Shown here: piece after piece, positions 4,984 through 6,395 of the stretch
Layout: the number at the start of each line of letters is the position of its first letter
Position numbering within the stretch: the first letter of the stretch is position 1
Assembly: GCA_029777145.1 (NCBI GenBank)
Contig: JAKOSS010000378.1
Coordinates: 1 to 6,395, forward strand
Reading direction: 5' to 3'
Length of the DNA stretch: 6,395 nucleotides
Source: Acidobacteriota bacterium
Lineage (GTDB): Bacteria; Acidobacteriota; Blastocatellia; Pyrinomonadales; Pyrinomonadaceae
Program-made: the position numbers and the translations under genes
The notes under the pieces: model-generated
Databases searched by the model: none
Told to the model about the DNA's origin: nothing
What the model saw: only the letters and a program-made list of their open reading frames with translations

Positions 4984-5937
4984 GTGAAGTGTTCGAAAAA
5001 GACTATACCCAAAAAATCGGTCGTTGTCATATTGCTTTCAGTTGCGATCGCGACTTTCTCAAGTTGCCATCGAACGGCGCAGAGGAATGAAAAGGGCGGA
5101 TCGATCGACGAATCGCCCGACTATTCGCCGCCGAAGGTCGTCGGTGAACTAAAGTCGGACGAAATCACGGAATCGAGCGGGATCGCCGTCTCAAAGTGCG
5201 CGCCGAACGTTCTCTGGACGCACAACGACTCAGGTGACGGCCCGTTCATTTTCGCGCTCTCGGAAAACGGCGAATCACTTGGAACGTGGCGCGTGAAGAA
5301 CGCCGACAACGTCGATTGGGAAGACATTGCTTCGTCCAAGGACGCGAACGGCCGATGTTATCTTTACATCGGCGAGATCGGAAACAACGAGTTCCGGCGC
5401 AACGAAATGAAGATCTACAAGGTGCCGGAGCCGGAGATCGACCCGTGGGCAAGGGAAACTAATCGGAAGGACGCGCTTGAAACGGAGCCGGCGTCTGTGG
5501 TCCGTTTTCGATACGCGGACGGTCCGCATAACGCGGAGGCGCTGCTGGTCCATCCGAATACCGGTGATATGTATGTTCTGACGAAAAGTCGATCGGAGAC
5601 TTCCGGCGTTTACAAGATTCCTGCCGGATCGTCGGGAACGGTCTCGGCGGCAAAGATCGGTGAGATCTCGGTTCCGGCGATCCCGGACGGAATGATCACC
5701 GGCGGCGACATTTCGCCGGATGGCAAGCGGGTCGTTTTGTGCGACTACTACGCGGCCTACGAACTGCTCTTGCCTGATGGAAAAACCTTCGACGAGATCT
5801 GGAAGTCGAAACCGCTTCGAATCGAACTCGGAACGCGAAAGATCGGCGAAGCGGTCGGCTACTCGCCCGATGGCCGCACCATCTTTGCGACGAGCGAAGG
5901 AAAGCGATCGCCATTGATCCGGGTTGACCGAAAATGA
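4984..5937 (+). CDS. Secreted lipoprotein, predicted beta-propeller
   Basis: The 317-aa protein starts with a lipoprotein signal: a basic n-region (KKTIPKK), a hydrophobic core VVVILLSVAIA, and a lipobox ending FSSC with C28 as the lipidated cysteine. Phe at -3 is a less common lipobox residue. The mature part, after a short linker, carries repeated strand-turn motifs of a beta-propeller: ESSGIAVS (63-70), LWTHNDSGDGP (77-87), NVDWEDIA (109-116), YLYIGEIGNN (126-135), NAEALLVHPNTGDMYVLTKS (183-202), DISPDGKRVVL (242-252) and EAVGYSPDGRTIFATSEG (289-306). The acidic HNDSGD, DWED and IGEIGNN loops suggest clustered metal or ligand binding, as in phytase-like propellers; the substrate is unknown. 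GTG at 4984 is the only start that keeps the full signal peptide; no convincing Shine-Dalgarno precedes it. It is divergent from speD; a functional link is not shown. Confidence 0.85.
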   Translation: MKCSKKTIPKKSVVVILLSVAIATFSSCHRTAQRNEKGGSIDESPDYSPPKVVGELKSDEITESSGIAVSKCAPNVLWTHNDSGDGPFIFALSENGESLGTWRVKNADNVDWEDIASSKDANGRCYLYIGEIGNNEFRRNEMKIYKVPEPEIDPWARETNRKDALETEPASVVRFRYADGPHNAEALLVHPNTGDMYVLTKSRSETSGVYKIPAGSSGTVSAAKIGEISVPAIPDGMITGGDISPDGKRVVLCDYYAAYELLLPDGKTFDEIWKSKPLRIELGTRKIGEAVGYSPDGRTIFATSEGKRSPLIRVDRK

Positions 5938-6026
5938 ATTACACGTGTGCTTTCTGATTTCGTGAGCGTCTTTCTGCGCTATTCGCGTAATCAGCGGCAT
6001 TTTGATAATGGCTTGGGAGATTACCA
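5938..6026. other. Intergenic spacer with a GATTACGCG-like dispersed-element look
   Basis: No gene is apparent. On the minus strand the stretch at about 5960-6000 reads like the low-information intergenic sequences rich in GATTACGCGAAT and GCGCAGAAAG that recur in many bacterial phyla. Also present are an 8-bp palindrome ACACGTGT (5941-5948) and the inverted pair GTAATC (5987-5992) / GATTAC (6019-6024). There is no clear terminator for the lipoprotein gene and no clear promoter for the hydrolase gene. Confidence 0.35.
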
Positions 6027-6033
6027 AAGGAGA
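6027..6033 (+). promoter_or_regulatory. Shine-Dalgarno of the dienelactone hydrolase gene
   Basis: AAGGAGA lies 8 bases before ATG (6042-6044). The good spacing fixes the start. Confidence 0.8.
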
Positions 6034-6041
6034 TTGCACAG

Positions 6042-6395
6042 ATGAATAACGAGACGATTACGTTCAATACCGCGAACGGCGGGACGTCGGCGTACGTCGC
6101 TTTGCCGGACGAATCGAACGGGAAGGCGGTGATCCTTATCCACGAGTGGTGGGGATTGAACGATCACATCAAGGATATTGCCGGGCGTTACGCCGCCGAA
6201 GGATTTACGGCGATCGCGCCTGACCTGTACCGCGGCAAGGTCGCGACCAACCCCGACGAAGCATCGCGAATGATGCACGATCTCGCGATCGAGGACGGCA
6301 TCGACACGATCAGGAACACGATCACTGCGTCCGCGGCGCGATACGGCTTTGCGCATTTCGGGATCAGCGGATATTGCATGGGCGGGACGTTTGCG
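6042..6395 (+). CDS. Dienelactone hydrolase family protein (N-terminal part, runs off the window)
   Basis: The 118 codons visible remain open to the last base. The sequence shows the alpha/beta-hydrolase layout of the dienelactone hydrolase family: strand KAVILIHEWWGLNDHI (28-43), in which E35 matches the conserved active-site glutamate of the family; YAAEGFTAIAPDLYRGK (50-66), the typical Pro-Asp-Leu-Tyr turn; and the nucleophile elbow GYCMGG (110-115) with C112 in place of the usual hydrolase serine, as in carboxymethylenebutenolidase. The Asp and His of the triad should lie in the missing C-terminal half; whole members are about 220-250 aa. It probably hydrolyses a small ester or lactone in the cytosol (no signal peptide). 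The actual substrate is not predictable, since most members do not act on dienelactone. It follows the lipoprotein gene by 104 bases on the same strand. Confidence 0.92.
   Translation, partial: MNNETITFNTANGGTSAYVALPDESNGKAVILIHEWWGLNDHIKDIAGRYAAEGFTAIAPDLYRGKVATNPDEASRMMHDLAIEDGIDTIRNTITASAARYGFAHFGISGYCMGGTFA

Noticed and set aside
5275..6039. Leftward 254-codon open frame opposite the lipoprotein
   Set aside because: Arg-rich antisense shadow that extends into the intergenic element; the plus strand has a signal peptide and propeller motifs.

Overview
The window reads as chromosomal DNA of a GC-rich (roughly mid-50s % by eye) Gram-negative-type bacterium. The combination of a prokaryotic SpeD, a DUF4178 protein, a DUF350 protein and a membrane-anchored aminopropyltransferase, plus a lipobox lipoprotein, suggests Acidobacteriota (Blastocatellia/Pyrinomonadaceae-like). 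This placement is an inference from gene content and style; no rRNA or other marker is present.

Layout: (1) 1-39 may be the tail of a rightward gene. (2) 40-497 is non-coding and dominated by a tandem array (161-495) of 27/28-bp units, each made of two related 14-bp halves. The array is bounded by the inverted pair ACGGAATTCC / GGAATTCCGT and ends directly against the stop codon of the next gene. (3) 498-4896 is a tightly packed leftward operon. In transcription order it holds speD (AdoMet decarboxylase), a 648-aa double zinc-ribbon/double DUF4178 membrane protein, a 49-aa membrane miniprotein, a DUF350 two-helix protein, and a 508-aa protein with about seven membrane helices fused to a spermidine-synthase-type domain. 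The joints are a 4-nt overlap, a 36-nt gap, a 0-nt stop/start junction and an 80-nt gap holding a strong hairpin. (4) 4897-4983 is a divergent intergenic region with a TATAAT box and an 11-bp palindrome. (5) 4984-5937 is a rightward lipoprotein with a predicted beta-propeller. (6) 5938-6041 is a short intergenic region. (7) 6042-6395 is the first 118 codons of a dienelactone-hydrolase-family gene that runs off the window.

How the genes may work together: SpeD makes decarboxylated S-adenosylmethionine, the aminopropyl donor. The membrane-bound SpeE-like enzyme is the natural consumer of it, with its catalytic motifs intact. DUF4178, DUF350 and the miniprotein are membrane partners of unknown biochemical role. 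The cluster therefore looks like a membrane-localised aminopropyl-transfer system rather than plain cytosolic spermidine synthesis. The acceptor and the purpose (envelope stress, lipid or protein modification, or polyamine supply at the membrane) cannot be read from sequence. This cluster is the most interesting content of the window.
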